The notes beneath the pieces were generated by a model that saw only the letters and a list, made by a program, of their open reading frames with translations, did not search any database and was not told where the DNA came from. From NCBI RefSeq assembly GCF_029837695.1, contig NZ_JAOEEA010000010.1, positions 124,001 to 188,000 of the forward strand: a DNA stretch of 64,000 nt, given 5' to 3'. The translations under genes were made by a program, and so were the position numbers. Numbering within the stretch: the stretch's first letter is position 1; each line of letters starts with the position of its first letter. The DNA is from Pseudomonas sp. GD04019 (GTDB lineage Bacteria > Pseudomonadota > Gammaproteobacteria > Pseudomonadales > Pseudomonadaceae). Of this stretch, positions 1-9,399 are shown piece by piece.

Positions 1-519
1 GTCGCCCCGCTGACCTGGGACGATCTGGCCACCCCGCTGGCCGACCACCAGCTGAACCCGTTCAACCCGCTGCTGACCCGTATCGAACCCGCGAAGATCG
101 AAGCCATGACCGAAGCCTCCAAGGAAGACCTCGCCGCCGAAGCCACCAAGCCAGCCGGCAATGGCGAGCTGACCAAGGACCCGCTGGCCGCCGAGATCAA
201 CTTCGACGCCTTCGCCGCCGTCGACCTGCGTATCGCCCTGATCGAGAAGTGCGAGTTCGTCGAGGGTGCCGACAAGCTGCTGCGCCTGTCGCTGGATATC
301 GGCGACGAGAAGCGCAACGTGTTCTCCGGCATCAAGTCCGCCTACCCGGACCCGAGCAAGCTGGAAGGCCGCCTGACCCTGTACGTGGCCAACCTGGCCC
401 CGCGCAAGATGAAGTTCGGCGTCAGCGAAGGCATGGTGCTGGCCGCCGGCCCCGGCGGCGAGGAAATCTACCTGCTCAGCCCGGACAGCGGCGCCAAGCC
501 AGGCCAGCGCGTCAAGTAA
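1..519 (+). CDS. metG: Methionyl-tRNA synthetase, C-terminal part (5' truncated by window edge)
   Basis: The frame is open from base 1 and ends in TAA, giving 172 visible residues. The first part is the end of the anticodon-binding helical domain ([17 protein letters not shown], then [11 protein letters not shown]). A charged Ala/Glu/Lys linker follows. The last ~110 residues are the dimer-forming, tRNA-binding OB fold ([17 protein letters not shown] ... [10 protein letters not shown]) found at the end of long-form MetG. The family charges initiator and elongator tRNA-Met in the cytosol. The ATG at 106 is an internal Met, not the start. metG lies directly upstream of the rnf-nth block, as in P. 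aeruginosa. Confidence 0.95.
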   Translation, partial: VAPLTWDDLATPLADHQLNPFNPLLTRIEPAKIEAMTEASKEDLAAEATKPAGNGELTKDPLAAEINFDAFAAVDLRIALIEKCEFVEGADKLLRLSLDIGDEKRNVFSGIKSAYPDPSKLEGRLTLYVANLAPRKMKFGVSEGMVLAAGPGGEEIYLLSPDSGAKPGQRVK

Positions 520-533
520 GGCTAGCCTTGTAA

Positions 534-561
534 CAGGCCCGCCACGCCAGTCGCGGGCCTG
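534..561 (+). other. Stem-loop between metG and rnfA-like gene
   Basis: CAGGCCCGC at 534-542 pairs perfectly with GCGGGCCTG at 553-561. No T-run follows, so it is not a good intrinsic terminator. It may stabilise the metG 3' end or hinder read-through into the rnf genes. It ends 12 bases before the rnfA-like start. Confidence 0.5.
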
Positions 562-573
562 GAGCAAACACGC

Positions 574-1122
574 ATGACCGACTTCCTCTTCGCCCTGATC
601 GGCGCCGCGCTGGTCAGCAACCTGATCCTCGGCCTGCCGCTCGCCGCCGATGCTCTGCGTCATGCCCGCGGGCAGGCCCTGGGGCTCGCCGGAGCACTGC
701 TGATCCTACTGGCCGCGCCCAGCGCCTGGCTGCTGCAACAGGCCCTGCAGGTTGTCGAGCTTAGCTATCTCTACCTGCTGATCGGCCTGCCGCTGCTAGC
801 CGCCCTGAGCTGGCTCAGCCTGGCTCTGCTGTCGCGTCTGCGCCCCTCCCTACTCCTGGACGGCTTGTGGCCACTGCTGCTCGGCAATGGCCTCGGCGCC
901 ATGCTGCTGGCGCGTTCGCTGGAGAACTTCTCCGCCGCGCTGGCCCTGGGTATCGGTGGCGGCCTTGGCTTCTGGCTGGTACTGCAACTGATGAGCGACC
1001 TGATCGAGCGCATCGAGCAATGCGATGTGCCGGCCGCCTTTCGCGGCACGCCGATCCTGCTGATCGCCGCCGGGCTGATGGGCCTGGCCTTCCTCGGCTT
1101 CAACGGCATGGGGGCGGCATGA
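574..1122 (+). CDS. rnfA: RnfA/RsxA-like membrane subunit, divergent
   Basis: A 182-residue, very hydrophobic protein with about six membrane segments. The C-terminal part keeps RnfA features ([20 protein letters not shown], then LAFLGFNG; the family has DVPAPFKG...ITAGLMSLAFMGF). Canonical RnfA carries cysteines in an LGLCP motif near residue 25 and a TNCAVLG motif near 108, which bind an intramembrane [2Fe-2S] cluster with RnfE. Here the corresponding stretches read [12 protein letters not shown] and GNGLGAM, with no cysteine. It is first in a tightly overlapping operon; its TGA overlaps the rnfB ATG. Family membership is inferred from the C-terminal match and the operon. Electron-transfer competence is doubtful. 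Confidence 0.8.
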   Translation: MTDFLFALIGAALVSNLILGLPLAADALRHARGQALGLAGALLILLAAPSAWLLQQALQVVELSYLYLLIGLPLLAALSWLSLALLSRLRPSLLLDGLWPLLLGNGLGAMLLARSLENFSAALALGIGGGLGFWLVLQLMSDLIERIEQCDVPAAFRGTPILLIAAGLMGLAFLGFNGMGAA

Positions 1123-2255
1123 GCACCGCCAGTGCACGCATCCAGGCCATCGACGCCCTGCTGCCGCAGACCCAGTGCGGCAAGTGTGGCCACCCTGGCT
1201 GCAAGCCCTACGCCGCAGGCATCGCCAACGGCGAAGCGATCAACAAGTGCCCGCCGGGCGGCAGCGCCACCATCCACGCCATCGCTCAGCTGCTGCAAGT
1301 ACCGGAGCTGCCGCTGGAGCTGCCGGAAGTACCGCCGCAGATCGCGCTGATCCGCGAGGCCGAGTGCATCGGCTGCACCAAGTGCATCCAGGCCTGCCCG
1401 GTGGATGCCATCGTCGGCGCGGCCAAGCTGATGCACACGGTGATCACCGCCGAGTGCACCGGCTGCGAGCTGTGCGTGGCGCCCTGTCCGGTCGACTGCA
1501 TCGACATCCTGCCGCTGACCGGCGCGCAAGCGCAGCAACAGCGCGAGCGTGCCGACCAGTTCCGCAGCCGCCACGAGGCCCACCTCGCCCGCCTGGCGCG
1601 CAACGACGCCAAGCGCCAGGCCGAGCGCGCGGCGCGGGCGCCTGCAGCCCAGCCCGCGACTCCAGCGCAGCCAGTCGCCAGCAACGACGACCAGTACAAG
1701 CGCCTGAAGATCGAAGCCGCCATGGCCAAAGTGGTGCTGGCCAAGGCCGAGAAGCAACTGGCCCAGCGCGGCAACGACGAGCTGCAGCGCCAGGTGGACG
1801 AACTGCGCCAGGCCGCCGAGCGCGCCCAGCAGGCGCTGGAGCACGCAACGCCAGCGGCGCCGACCGCCCCCACCGAGGGTATCGCCGCGCTCAAGCAGGC
1901 CAAGATCCAGTTCGCCCTGCGTCGCGCCGAACTGGACAAGGCCACGCGCCAGGGCGCGGATGACGCAGCCTTGCAGGCGCTGCGCACCAATCTGGAGGCA
2001 GCCGCCCAGGCCCTGCATGCCGCCGAAGAGGCCAGCGGCAAGCCACTGCCCGACCTGGTGCGTACCGACAAGCGACCGGTCGACCTCAAGCTACGCGAGC
2101 TAAAGACCGAGCACGCCTACGCCCGCGCCGAGCTACAGCGCCTGGAGCGGCGCCTGACGGCCAACCCCGAAGCGGCATCAGCCGACACCCTGCAGCAGGC
2201 CCGCCAGCGCCTGGCGAACGCCGAGCAACAGCTGCATGACTACCAGCAGCCCTGA
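1119..2255 (+). CDS. rnfB: RnfB/RsxB-like iron-sulfur protein with long coiled-coil tail, no membrane anchor
   Basis: 378 residues from the ATG inside the rnfA stop (ATGA overlap). Residues 10-48 form the RnfB Fe-S domain ([19 protein letters not shown], cysteines 20, 23, 28, 44). Residues 83-123 carry two 4Fe-4S ferredoxin motifs ([12 protein letters not shown] and [12 protein letters not shown]). Two things are unusual. The N-terminal membrane helix of ordinary RnfB is absent. A ~230-residue Ala/Gln/Lys/Glu-rich tail follows, with heptad-like segments predicted to be coiled coil; it recalls the tails seen at the end of RnfC. Its 3' end overlaps rnfD by 20 bases, leaving no room for rnfC. 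Confidence 0.9.
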   Translation: MSTASARIQAIDALLPQTQCGKCGHPGCKPYAAGIANGEAINKCPPGGSATIHAIAQLLQVPELPLELPEVPPQIALIREAECIGCTKCIQACPVDAIVGAAKLMHTVITAECTGCELCVAPCPVDCIDILPLTGAQAQQQRERADQFRSRHEAHLARLARNDAKRQAERAARAPAAQPATPAQPVASNDDQYKRLKIEAAMAKVVLAKAEKQLAQRGNDELQRQVDELRQAAERAQQALEHATPAAPTAPTEGIAALKQAKIQFALRRAELDKATRQGADDAALQALRTNLEAAAQALHAAEEASGKPLPDLVRTDKRPVDLKLRELKTEHAYARAELQRLERRLTANPEAASADTLQQARQRLANAEQQLHDYQQP

Positions 2256-3240
2256 AATCGCCTTCGACCCACGCCCGAGCATGCAGCGGGTGCTGCTCGC
2301 CTGCCTGCCCGGCGCCCTGGCATTGCTCTGGTTCAACGGCTGGGGGCTGCTGATCCAGCTGCTGCTGGCCGCCCTCACCTGCTGTGCCTGCGACCTGCTG
2401 GCTCGCAACCTGCGCGGCCAACCCCGCGCCGCCGGGGAGCGCAGCCTGTTCGAGCAGCCGCTGCTGGCCGAAGGCAGTGGCCTGGTCAGCGCCCTGCTGC
2501 TGGCTCTGGCCCTGCCCAGCTACGCGCCCTGGTGGCTGACCGTGGCCAGCGCCGCCTTCGCCAGCCTGTTCGGCAAGGCCCTGTTCGGTGGCTTCGGCAA
2601 CAATCCGTTCAACCCGGCCATGCTCGGCTACGCCTTCGCCCTGGTCGCCTTCCCGGCACAGATGGTGCACTGGCCGGCGCCCGGCGCGGAGCATGGGCTG
2701 CTGGGCGCCCTGCAGCAGATCTTCGGCTTCGGCCCCGGCCTGCCGGATGGCTGGAGCCAGGCCACGGTGCTGGACAGCCTGCGCCACAACGACCGCCTGA
2801 CCATCGACGAGCTGTTCGCCAGCCACCCGGCCTTCGGCGGAGTCGGCGGGCGTGGCGTGGAGTGGGTCAACCTGGCCTTCCTCGCCGGCGGCCTGTTCCT
2901 GCTGCAGCAGAAGGTGATCCGCTGGCAGGCGCCGGCCGGACTGCTCGGCGCCCTATTCGTCGCCAGTCTGCTGTGCTGGAACGGCTCGGGCTCGGACTCC
3001 AACGGCTCGCCGCTGCTGCACCTGTTCAGCGGCGCCACCATGCTCGGCGCCTTCTTCATCGTCACCGAGCCGGTCAGCGGCCCGGATAGCCCGCGCGGGC
3101 GCCTGTACTTCGGCATCGGCGTCGGCCTGCTGACCTATGCCATTCGTACCTGGGGCGGCTACCCGGACGGCCTGGCCTTCGCCGTGCTGCTGATGAACCT
3201 GTGCGTGACCCGCCTGGATCGCCTGGGGGCCGCGCGATGA
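2236..3240 (+). CDS. rnfD: RnfD/RsxD membrane flavoprotein subunit
   Basis: 334 residues with about nine to ten membrane helices. It keeps the family hallmarks: [15 protein letters not shown] in the middle and [19 protein letters not shown] near residue 265. The Thr of SGAT is the covalent FMN attachment site in RnfD/NqrB. It starts inside the end of rnfB and its TGA overlaps the rnfG ATG. In complete Rnf complexes RnfD passes electrons through the membrane and helps ion movement. In this operon the usual upstream NADH-oxidising subunit RnfC is absent. Confidence 0.92.
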   Translation: MTTSSPEIAFDPRPSMQRVLLACLPGALALLWFNGWGLLIQLLLAALTCCACDLLARNLRGQPRAAGERSLFEQPLLAEGSGLVSALLLALALPSYAPWWLTVASAAFASLFGKALFGGFGNNPFNPAMLGYAFALVAFPAQMVHWPAPGAEHGLLGALQQIFGFGPGLPDGWSQATVLDSLRHNDRLTIDELFASHPAFGGVGGRGVEWVNLAFLAGGLFLLQQKVIRWQAPAGLLGALFVASLLCWNGSGSDSNGSPLLHLFSGATMLGAFFIVTEPVSGPDSPRGRLYFGIGVGLLTYAIRTWGGYPDGLAFAVLLMNLCVTRLDRLGAAR

Positions 3241-3836
3241 AGCGCATGGCCGCAGTCCTGCTGGTGATCGGCCTGTGTGGCGCCGCCCTGCTCGCCACGC
3301 TGCAGCATTTCGCCGCGCCGCGCATCGAACAGCAGCGCCAGGTCGCCGCCGAGCGCGCCCTGCTCGATCTGCTGCCAAGCGGCAGCTACGACAACCGTCC
3401 ACTGCAACAGCCCATCGCGCTGCCGGCTGGCGGCCTACTGGGCAACGCCCGTAACGAGCAAGGCTACCTGGCCAGCCTCAATGGCCAGCCCAGCGCGGTG
3501 CTGTTGCCGGTGACGGGAAAAGGCTACGAGGGGCCGATCCGCCTGTTGGTGGCGATCACTCCGGATGGCCAGCTACTCGCCAGCAAGGTTCTGCAACAGC
3601 AGGAAACGCCAGGCCTGGCCGACCTGCCGGCCCCTGAGCGCACCAGCTGGCTGAACGGTTTTACCGGCAAGACAGTGCATGACGACGCTGCAACCTGGAC
3701 GTTGCGCGCGGACCAGGGCCAGGTCGACCAGATCGCCGGCGCCACCATCACCTCACGCGCCGTCAGCGACGCCCTGCAACGCGCCCTGCGCTTCTTCGAC
3801 GCCGAACGACAGCGACTGCTGGAGGCGCAACCATGA
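3237..3836 (+). CDS. rnfG: RnfG/RsxG flavin-binding subunit
   Basis: 199 residues from the ATG overlapping the rnfD stop; an upstream in-frame ATG at 3201 lies deep within rnfD and is not used. One N-terminal membrane helix ([20 protein letters not shown]) anchors a periplasmic FMN-binding domain. The covalent flavin motif is intact (DQIAGATITSRAVSDAL; the family has SGATxTS). The QQQETPGLAD element is also typical (family: HxETPGLGD). Its stop overlaps the rnfE start. Retention of both flavin sites (RnfD, RnfG) while the [2Fe-2S] cysteines of RnfA/E are lost is the notable feature. Confidence 0.92.
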   Translation: MKRMAAVLLVIGLCGAALLATLQHFAAPRIEQQRQVAAERALLDLLPSGSYDNRPLQQPIALPAGGLLGNARNEQGYLASLNGQPSAVLLPVTGKGYEGPIRLLVAITPDGQLLASKVLQQQETPGLADLPAPERTSWLNGFTGKTVHDDAATWTLRADQGQVDQIAGATITSRAVSDALQRALRFFDAERQRLLEAQP

Positions 3837-4387
3837 AACCCGCCCTGCGCCTGCTCGCCTTCGCCCCGCTGCTGGGCTGCACCGATCTGCTGATCAAGGG
3901 CATCGCCATCGGCCTGGGCGGCCTGCTGCTGATAGCACTGTGCAACCTGCTGCAGGCGCCGTTGCGCAGGCACTTGCGGGAGCATGGCCGGCTGCTCGCC
4001 ACGCTGCTGATCGGCGCCGTGCTGGTCGGCGGCCTCGAGCTGCTCCTGCAAACGCTCAGTGCCGAGCTGGCTGCGGCGCTTGCGCTCCATCTGCCGCTGT
4101 TGCTGCTGCCCTGCCTGACGCTGGCCCTGGACGAACAGCCGCAGGCAAGAAACGGCCTGCAGCTGGGGCTAGGGTTTGCCCTGTTCGCCGTGCTGCTCGG
4201 CAGCCTGCGTGAGGCCCTCGGCCATGGCAGCCTGCTGGCCCACGCCGACTGGCTGCTGGGCCCCGGCTTCTCCGGCTGGCACTGGAGCCCGGTGCTGCCG
4301 CTGCTGACGCAGGCCGCCGGCGGCTTTATCCTGCTCGGCCTGCTATTCGCCCTCTTTCGCCATTTCGACCAAGACGACGCCCGATGA
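3833..4387 (+). CDS. rnfE: RnfE/RsxE-like membrane subunit, short and divergent
   Basis: 184 residues, against about 200-230 in normal RnfE. It contains the conserved GSLREALGHGSL segment and a FAPLLGCTDLLIKG N-terminal motif. The canonical motif is LGLCPLLAVT, whose Cys binds the membrane [2Fe-2S] cluster with RnfA. Here that position is Ala (LAFAPLLG), although a Cys occurs four residues later. The second family cysteine (TNCIVVGRA) may be kept as LLPCLTLA. It overlaps rnfG upstream and nth downstream (ATGA), so nth is translated from the same transcript. Confidence 0.85.
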   Translation: MKPALRLLAFAPLLGCTDLLIKGIAIGLGGLLLIALCNLLQAPLRRHLREHGRLLATLLIGAVLVGGLELLLQTLSAELAAALALHLPLLLLPCLTLALDEQPQARNGLQLGLGFALFAVLLGSLREALGHGSLLAHADWLLGPGFSGWHWSPVLPLLTQAAGGFILLGLLFALFRHFDQDDAR

Positions 4388-5022
4388 ACGCCGCCAAGCG
4401 CCACGAGATCTTCCGCCGCCTGCACGAAGACAACCCCGAACCCAAGACCGAGCTGGCCTACACCACGCCCTTCGAGCTGCTGATCGCGGTGATCCTCTCC
4501 GCCCAGGCCACCGACGTCGGCGTGAACAAGGCCACGGCCAAGCTATACCCGGTGGCCAACACCCCGGAAGCCATCCATGCCCTGGGAATCGAGGGCCTCT
4601 CCGAGTACATCAAGACCATCGGCCTGTTCAACAGCAAGGCGAAGAACGTCATCGAGACCTGCCGCATCCTGGTCGAGAAACACGGCAGCCAGGTGCCGGA
4701 CAACCGCGAGGACCTGGAGGCGCTGCCCGGGGTCGGCCGCAAGACCGCTAACGTGGTGCTCAACACCGCCTTCCGCCAGCCCGCCATGGCCGTGGACACG
4801 CATATCTTCCGGGTCAGTAACCGCACCGGCATCGCTCCGGGCAAGAACGTGCTGGAGGTGGAGAAGAAGCTGGTCAAGTTCGTGCCTAAGGAGTTTCTGC
4901 TGGACGCGCACCACTGGCTGATCCTGCACGGCCGCTACGTCTGCCAGGCACGCAAGCCGCGTTGCGGCGCCTGCCGCATCGAGGATCTGTGCGAGTATAA
5001 AGCCAAGACTTCCGACGATTGA
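4384..5022 (+). CDS. nth: Endonuclease III (DNA glycosylase/AP lyase)
   Basis: 212 residues, the size of E. coli Nth. The helix-hairpin-helix LPGVGRKTANVV supplies Lys120. Asp138 is in AVDTHIFRVSNR. The 4Fe-4S loop has cysteines 187, 194, 197 and 203 (C-x6-C-x2-C-x5-C). These are the catalytic and cluster residues at the same positions as in E. coli. It removes oxidised pyrimidines in base-excision repair. It is last in the rnf operon, starting four bases before the rnfE stop, an arrangement seen in many gammaproteobacteria. Confidence 0.97.
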   Translation: MNAAKRHEIFRRLHEDNPEPKTELAYTTPFELLIAVILSAQATDVGVNKATAKLYPVANTPEAIHALGIEGLSEYIKTIGLFNSKAKNVIETCRILVEKHGSQVPDNREDLEALPGVGRKTANVVLNTAFRQPAMAVDTHIFRVSNRTGIAPGKNVLEVEKKLVKFVPKEFLLDAHHWLILHGRYVCQARKPRCGACRIEDLCEYKAKTSDD

Positions 5023-5032
5023 AAAGCCATTG

Positions 5033-5067
5033 AATCGGGCCTAGTGCCGATTGAAAAAATCTTTTTT
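5033..5067 (+). terminator. Weak possible terminator after nth
   Basis: AATCGG at 5033-5038 pairs with CCGATT at 5047-5052, and an A-rich then T-rich stretch (GAAAAAATCTTTTTT) follows. The stem is only six pairs, so termination would be partial. Confidence 0.35.
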
Positions 5068-5128
5068 ACCGGCTCTGGCTTTATCGCTATAAGGTGCGCC
5101 ATCAGCATTCCGAAAGCTGGAGTGATAC

Positions 5129-5305
5129 ATGAGCACTGGCAAAGAAGAACTCGAAGATGACTTCGTCGCCGAAGAGGTGGAAGACAGCCCCGAGCGCACG
5201 GTAGAGGTGGCCAAGACCAACCTGACCAAGCGCCGCATCATCGACAACCTGCTCGATGAGCGACGCCTGCAGCGACAGTTGAACGACTATGACTACGACC
5301 TTTGA
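5129..5305 (+). CDS. Small acidic conserved hypothetical protein (PA3496-type)
   Basis: A 58-residue ORF (MSTGKEELEDDFVAEEVEDS...), with a strongly acidic first 20 residues and a basic C-terminal helix (KRRIIDNLLDERRLQRQL). It is soluble, with no signal peptide. GGAG lies upstream of the ATG and a strong terminator follows 11 bases after the stop, which supports it as a gene. From memory, P. aeruginosa has a protein like this directly after nth (PA3496). No function is known to me; the acidic/basic split suggests a binding partner rather than an enzyme. Confidence 0.8.
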   Translation: MSTGKEELEDDFVAEEVEDSPERTVEVAKTNLTKRRIIDNLLDERRLQRQLNDYDYDL

Positions 5306-5316
5306 GGTCAGACCCG

Positions 5317-5343
5317 AAAAGCCCCGCAGTGCGGGGCTTTTTC
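5317..5343. terminator. Strong intrinsic terminator, probably bidirectional
   Basis: An AAAAGCCCCGCA / TGCGGGGCTTTTT stem-loop with T-run on both strands separates the small acidic protein gene (plus) from the convergent diguanylate cyclase gene (minus). Confidence 0.9.
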
Positions 5344-5344
5344 G

Positions 5345-6418
5345 TTACTGATTGACTGCCTGCGGCCGGCGGCGCGCGCACTTGTTGGCGTACATGGCCG
5401 TGTCTGCCTGCTGCAGCAGGGCGTCCAGGTCACTACCACCGCGCAGGGAAGACTCGGCGAGCCCCACGCTCAGCGACAGCGGCCGTCCGGTATTGCGGCG
5501 GAACGCCTCCAGCGCGTGATGCATGCGCAACAGCACCTCCTCGCCGCTGGTGTAGTCGCTGGCCAGCACCACGAACTCGTCCCCGCCCAAACGGGCGACC
5601 ACATCCGTGCTGCGGAACAACGAACGCAGCAGCTGTGCGGCATCGACGATCATCGCGTCGCCGGCGGCATGACCGAAGCGGTCATTGGCCTGTTTCAGAT
5701 AATCCAGGTCGGCATACAGCAACAGGCAGCGCCCGCCGCGGCGCCGCGCTGACTCCAGTTCGCGCTCGGCAAGCAGCAGAAAACCTCGGCGGTTACGCAG
5801 CCCGGTCAGCTCGTCGGTCAGCGACAGCTGGCGCACCTCGGCGGCCATCCGCTCGCGTTCGCGCACCTCGGCCTGCAGGCGATGGTTGACCTCGACCAGC
5901 TGCCCGGTGCGCTCCTCTACCCTGCGCTCCAGCTCGGCGTAGACCTGCACGTTTTCCAGGGCGATCGAGGTGGAATCGGCCAACGCCTGCAGCAGCTCGA
6001 CCTGCTCGGCCGTGGCGGTATGCGGGCTGGCCCAGTAGTTGCCGATGGCGCCGATCGGATCCAGGGTGCGGATAGGCACCATGACCAGGCTTTTGACGAA
6101 GGTTGGACGGTAGGCCTCGTGGGGAATGCGCGGGTCCAGGTAGATATCCGGGATCACCGTGGCCTGGCGATTGAGCATGGCCCAACCGCTGATGCACAGG
6201 CTCATCGGAAAGCGCTGCCCCTTCCACAGGGGCGAAATGGCGTCCTCGTCGCGATAGAAACATTGCTGCCCATCGCGCAGAACGAAGGTGGCGCCGTCGG
6301 CACCGGTCAGCTCGCGGGCCGCGCGACGGACAATCTCCGCCACCCGATCCACATCCCTCGCCATCGACAGCTCCTGCACAACCCGGATCAGGCGCAGCGC
6401 CTGGGGATCAGCCGTCAT
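5345..6418 (-). CDS. GAF-GGDEF diguanylate cyclase
   Basis: 357 residues. A GAF sensor domain spans about residues 15-155 (SLCISGWAMLNRQ, PTFVKSLVMVPI). A coiled-coil signalling helix spans 158-195. The GGDEF domain spans 196-350, with an intact GGDEF active site at 278-282 and an RxxD inhibitory site (RSTD, 269-272) exactly five residues before it. It should make cyclic di-GMP from GTP with product inhibition. There is no signal peptide or membrane helix, so it acts in the cytosol; the GAF ligand cannot be read from sequence. A perfect 9-bp inverted repeat lies about 35 bases upstream of the start. Confidence 0.93.
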   Translation of the reverse strand: MTADPQALRLIRVVQELSMARDVDRVAEIVRRAARELTGADGATFVLRDGQQCFYRDEDAISPLWKGQRFPMSLCISGWAMLNRQATVIPDIYLDPRIPHEAYRPTFVKSLVMVPIRTLDPIGAIGNYWASPHTATAEQVELLQALADSTSIALENVQVYAELERRVEERTGQLVEVNHRLQAEVRERERMAAEVRQLSLTDELTGLRNRRGFLLLAERELESARRRGGRCLLLYADLDYLKQANDRFGHAAGDAMIVDAAQLLRSLFRSTDVVARLGGDEFVVLASDYTSGEEVLLRMHHALEAFRRNTGRPLSLSVGLAESSLRGGSDLDALLQQADTAMYANKCARRRPQAVNQ

Positions 6419-6452
6419 GGAACACCTCGATGGCCAGGCAAATGGCCACTGC

Positions 6453-6476
6453 CTTTGTAAGCTTTCACTTACAAAG
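6453..6476. promoter_or_regulatory. Palindrome upstream of the diguanylate cyclase gene
   Basis: CTTTGTAAG at 6453-6461 and CTTACAAAG at 6468-6476 form perfect 9-bp arms around a 6-base spacer. It is AT-rich in a GC-rich background. No T-run follows on either strand, so a dimeric repressor operator (TetR-like spacing) is more likely than a terminator. Confidence 0.5.
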
Positions 6477-6487
6477 AATAGCAGCAG

Positions 6488-6880
6488 TCAATCGTTTCGC
6501 TTGGGCGACAGCAGCTCGATCTTGTAGCCATCCGGGTCCTCGACGAAGGCCAGGATGCTGGTGCCGTGTTTCATCGGGCCCGGCTCGCGGGTGATCTTGC
6601 CGCCACGCGAGCGGATGTCCTCGCAGGCTTTGTAGACGTCTTCCACTTCCAGAGCGATATGGCCGTAGGCAGTACCCAGCTCGTACTGGTCGACACCCCA
6701 GTTGTAGGTCAGCTCGATCACGCTGTTCTCGGCCTCGTTGCCGTAGCCGACGAACGCCAGGGTGAACTGGCCGTCCGAGTAGTCCTTGCGGCGCAGCAGG
6801 GTCATGCCCAGCACTTCGATATAGAAGGCGATGGAGCGGTCCATGTCGCCGACACGCAGCATGGTGTGCAGCAGTCTCAT
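6488..6880 (-). CDS. gloA: Lactoylglutathione lyase (glyoxalase I)
   Basis: 130 residues. The start is [10 protein letters not shown], preceded by GAGGAAAACCTG as ribosome binding site; the longer ORF to 6937 adds a non-homologous extension. Ni(II) ligands match E. coli GloA: His5, Glu56 (SVIELTYN), His74 (YGHIALEV) and Glu122 (GYKIELL). It converts the hemithioacetal of methylglyoxal and glutathione to S-D-lactoylglutathione in the cytosol. It lies downstream of argG on the same strand, but the argG terminator separates them. Confidence 0.96.
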   Translation of the reverse strand: MRLLHTMLRVGDMDRSIAFYIEVLGMTLLRRKDYSDGQFTLAFVGYGNEAENSVIELTYNWGVDQYELGTAYGHIALEVEDVYKACEDIRSRGGKITREPGPMKHGTSILAFVEDPDGYKIELLSPKRND

Positions 6881-6912
6881 CAGGTTTTCCTCATCGTTGC
6901 CCTGGTGCGGGC

Positions 6913-6947
6913 CTATAAAAACAGAACCCCGGCTCATGGCCGGGGTT
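6913..6947 (-). terminator. argG intrinsic terminator
   Basis: AACCCCGGC (6925-6933) pairs with GCCGGGGTT (6939-6947). Read on the minus strand, the stem is followed by CTGTTTTTA. It lies 26 bases past the argG stop. Confidence 0.8.
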
Positions 6948-6972
6948 CGTTTGGCGCAGGGTTTTCAGCTTA

Positions 6973-8190
<1,218 letters not shown>

Positions 8191-8309
8191 GCCAATCAAC
8201 TCCACGGGGTTGTACGGAAAACCCGCGATTCTACCGGCCGTGCCGGCCGATTTACAGGGGCGCGACAGACACTAACGACAAAGCGACAGTTTTATTTGTG
8301 GGCGCGCCG

Positions 8310-9275
8310 TCAGGATTTCGCCGCGGGTGCCGCCGGAGCCTCTGCGGCGGGCGCCGGCTCGCTGGCCGCAGGCGGGGCGCTCGGCGCGGGCTCGGCTGGG
8401 GTTTCCGCTACCGGCTCGCGGGACAAGGTCATGGTCACCCGGCGGTTCTTCGCCCGATTGGCCTCGCCGCTGTTCTTCACCAGCGGATAGCGCTCGCCGT
8501 GGAAGCGCACGATGATCTGCTCGGCCGGTATGCCGCGCGACTTGAGGTACTCCTCCACCGCCACGGCACGACGGCGCGAAGTATCGCGATTGGTCAGGCG
8601 GTTGCCGGAATTGTCGGAGTGGCCGTCGAGCTGGATGCGGTTGACGGTGGGATCGGCCTTGATGAAGTCGAGGATGATGTCGATCTTGGCCTGGGCCAGC
8701 GGCTCCAGCGTGGTGCCGCCGCCGGGGAAGCCCAGCTGGGTCTGGCGGATCTGGTCGAAGTTGACCGGCAGCAGGCCGACCGTGCACTTCAGGTAGTCGT
8801 TGTAGGCCTGGTTGAACTTGATCGGCAACAGGCGCACTTCCAGGCTGTCGCCGCCCTGCAGGGTGCGATGGCGCACCAGCGGGCTGCGTCCTTCCATCAG
8901 GCCGGTGAGCAGGCGCCCGGCCTGCTCCTGATTGCTGTTGAACGGCACCTCACCGCTGCCGATGCTCAGTGCCCCGAGATTGATGTCGCCGCGGCCGGGC
9001 TGCCAGGGCGCGGCGGCCGCCAGCAGGGTGGCGGAACCCGCGCCCAGCCAGCGCTCGCGGGCCCTGAGACGGAACGTGGCCTGCTCGCCGGCACGGCGGA
9101 CGAACTCGCCTGCACCAAAGTCGGCAATGGGCTGGCTCAGGCGGCATTCGAACTGGTCGCCCTCGACCTTCCACTCCACTTTCTCCATGCGTGTCTGGAA
9201 AGTGATGGCCGCCGCCGGCATGCACCAAGGCAGGCTGGCAAGCAGGCTGAGCAGGAAGAAGCTGGGCTGGCGCAA
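8310..9275 (-). CDS. motY: MotY-like OmpA-family flagellar stator-ring protein
   Basis: 321 residues with a cleavable signal peptide (MRQPSFFLLSLLASLPWCMPAAA). The N-terminal ~150 residues match the MotY stator-binding region (ITFQTRMEKVEWKVEGDQFECRLSQ starts it). A peptidoglycan-binding OmpA domain spans about 180-290 (IQLDGHSDNSG ... NRLTNRDTSRRRAVAVEEYL ... NRRVTMTLS). The tail is Pro/Ala-rich and low complexity. MotY helps anchor the stator around the polar flagellar motor. It sits between argG and pyrC as in P. aeruginosa. Confidence 0.9.
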   Translation of the reverse strand: MRQPSFFLLSLLASLPWCMPAAAITFQTRMEKVEWKVEGDQFECRLSQPIADFGAGEFVRRAGEQATFRLRARERWLGAGSATLLAAAAPWQPGRGDINLGALSIGSGEVPFNSNQEQAGRLLTGLMEGRSPLVRHRTLQGGDSLEVRLLPIKFNQAYNDYLKCTVGLLPVNFDQIRQTQLGFPGGGTTLEPLAQAKIDIILDFIKADPTVNRIQLDGHSDNSGNRLTNRDTSRRRAVAVEEYLKSRGIPAEQIIVRFHGERYPLVKNSGEANRAKNRRVTMTLSREPVAETPAEPAPSAPPAASEPAPAAEAPAAPAAKS

Positions 9276-9399
9276 GATCGGCTCCGTGGGGAGATACGGC
9301 TTTCAAAGCCCGTATCGGCCACGACAGCGGAAACTTGATAGGCCGTCTGGCCGGCAAAACTGGTAGCATTCGCCCACGTTTTACCTGCCGGGAATCCCC

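Noticed and set aside
2200..2300. Hidden or frameshifted rnfC between rnfB and rnfD
   Set aside because: The two genes overlap by 20 bases, and no RnfC motifs occur in any frame nearby.
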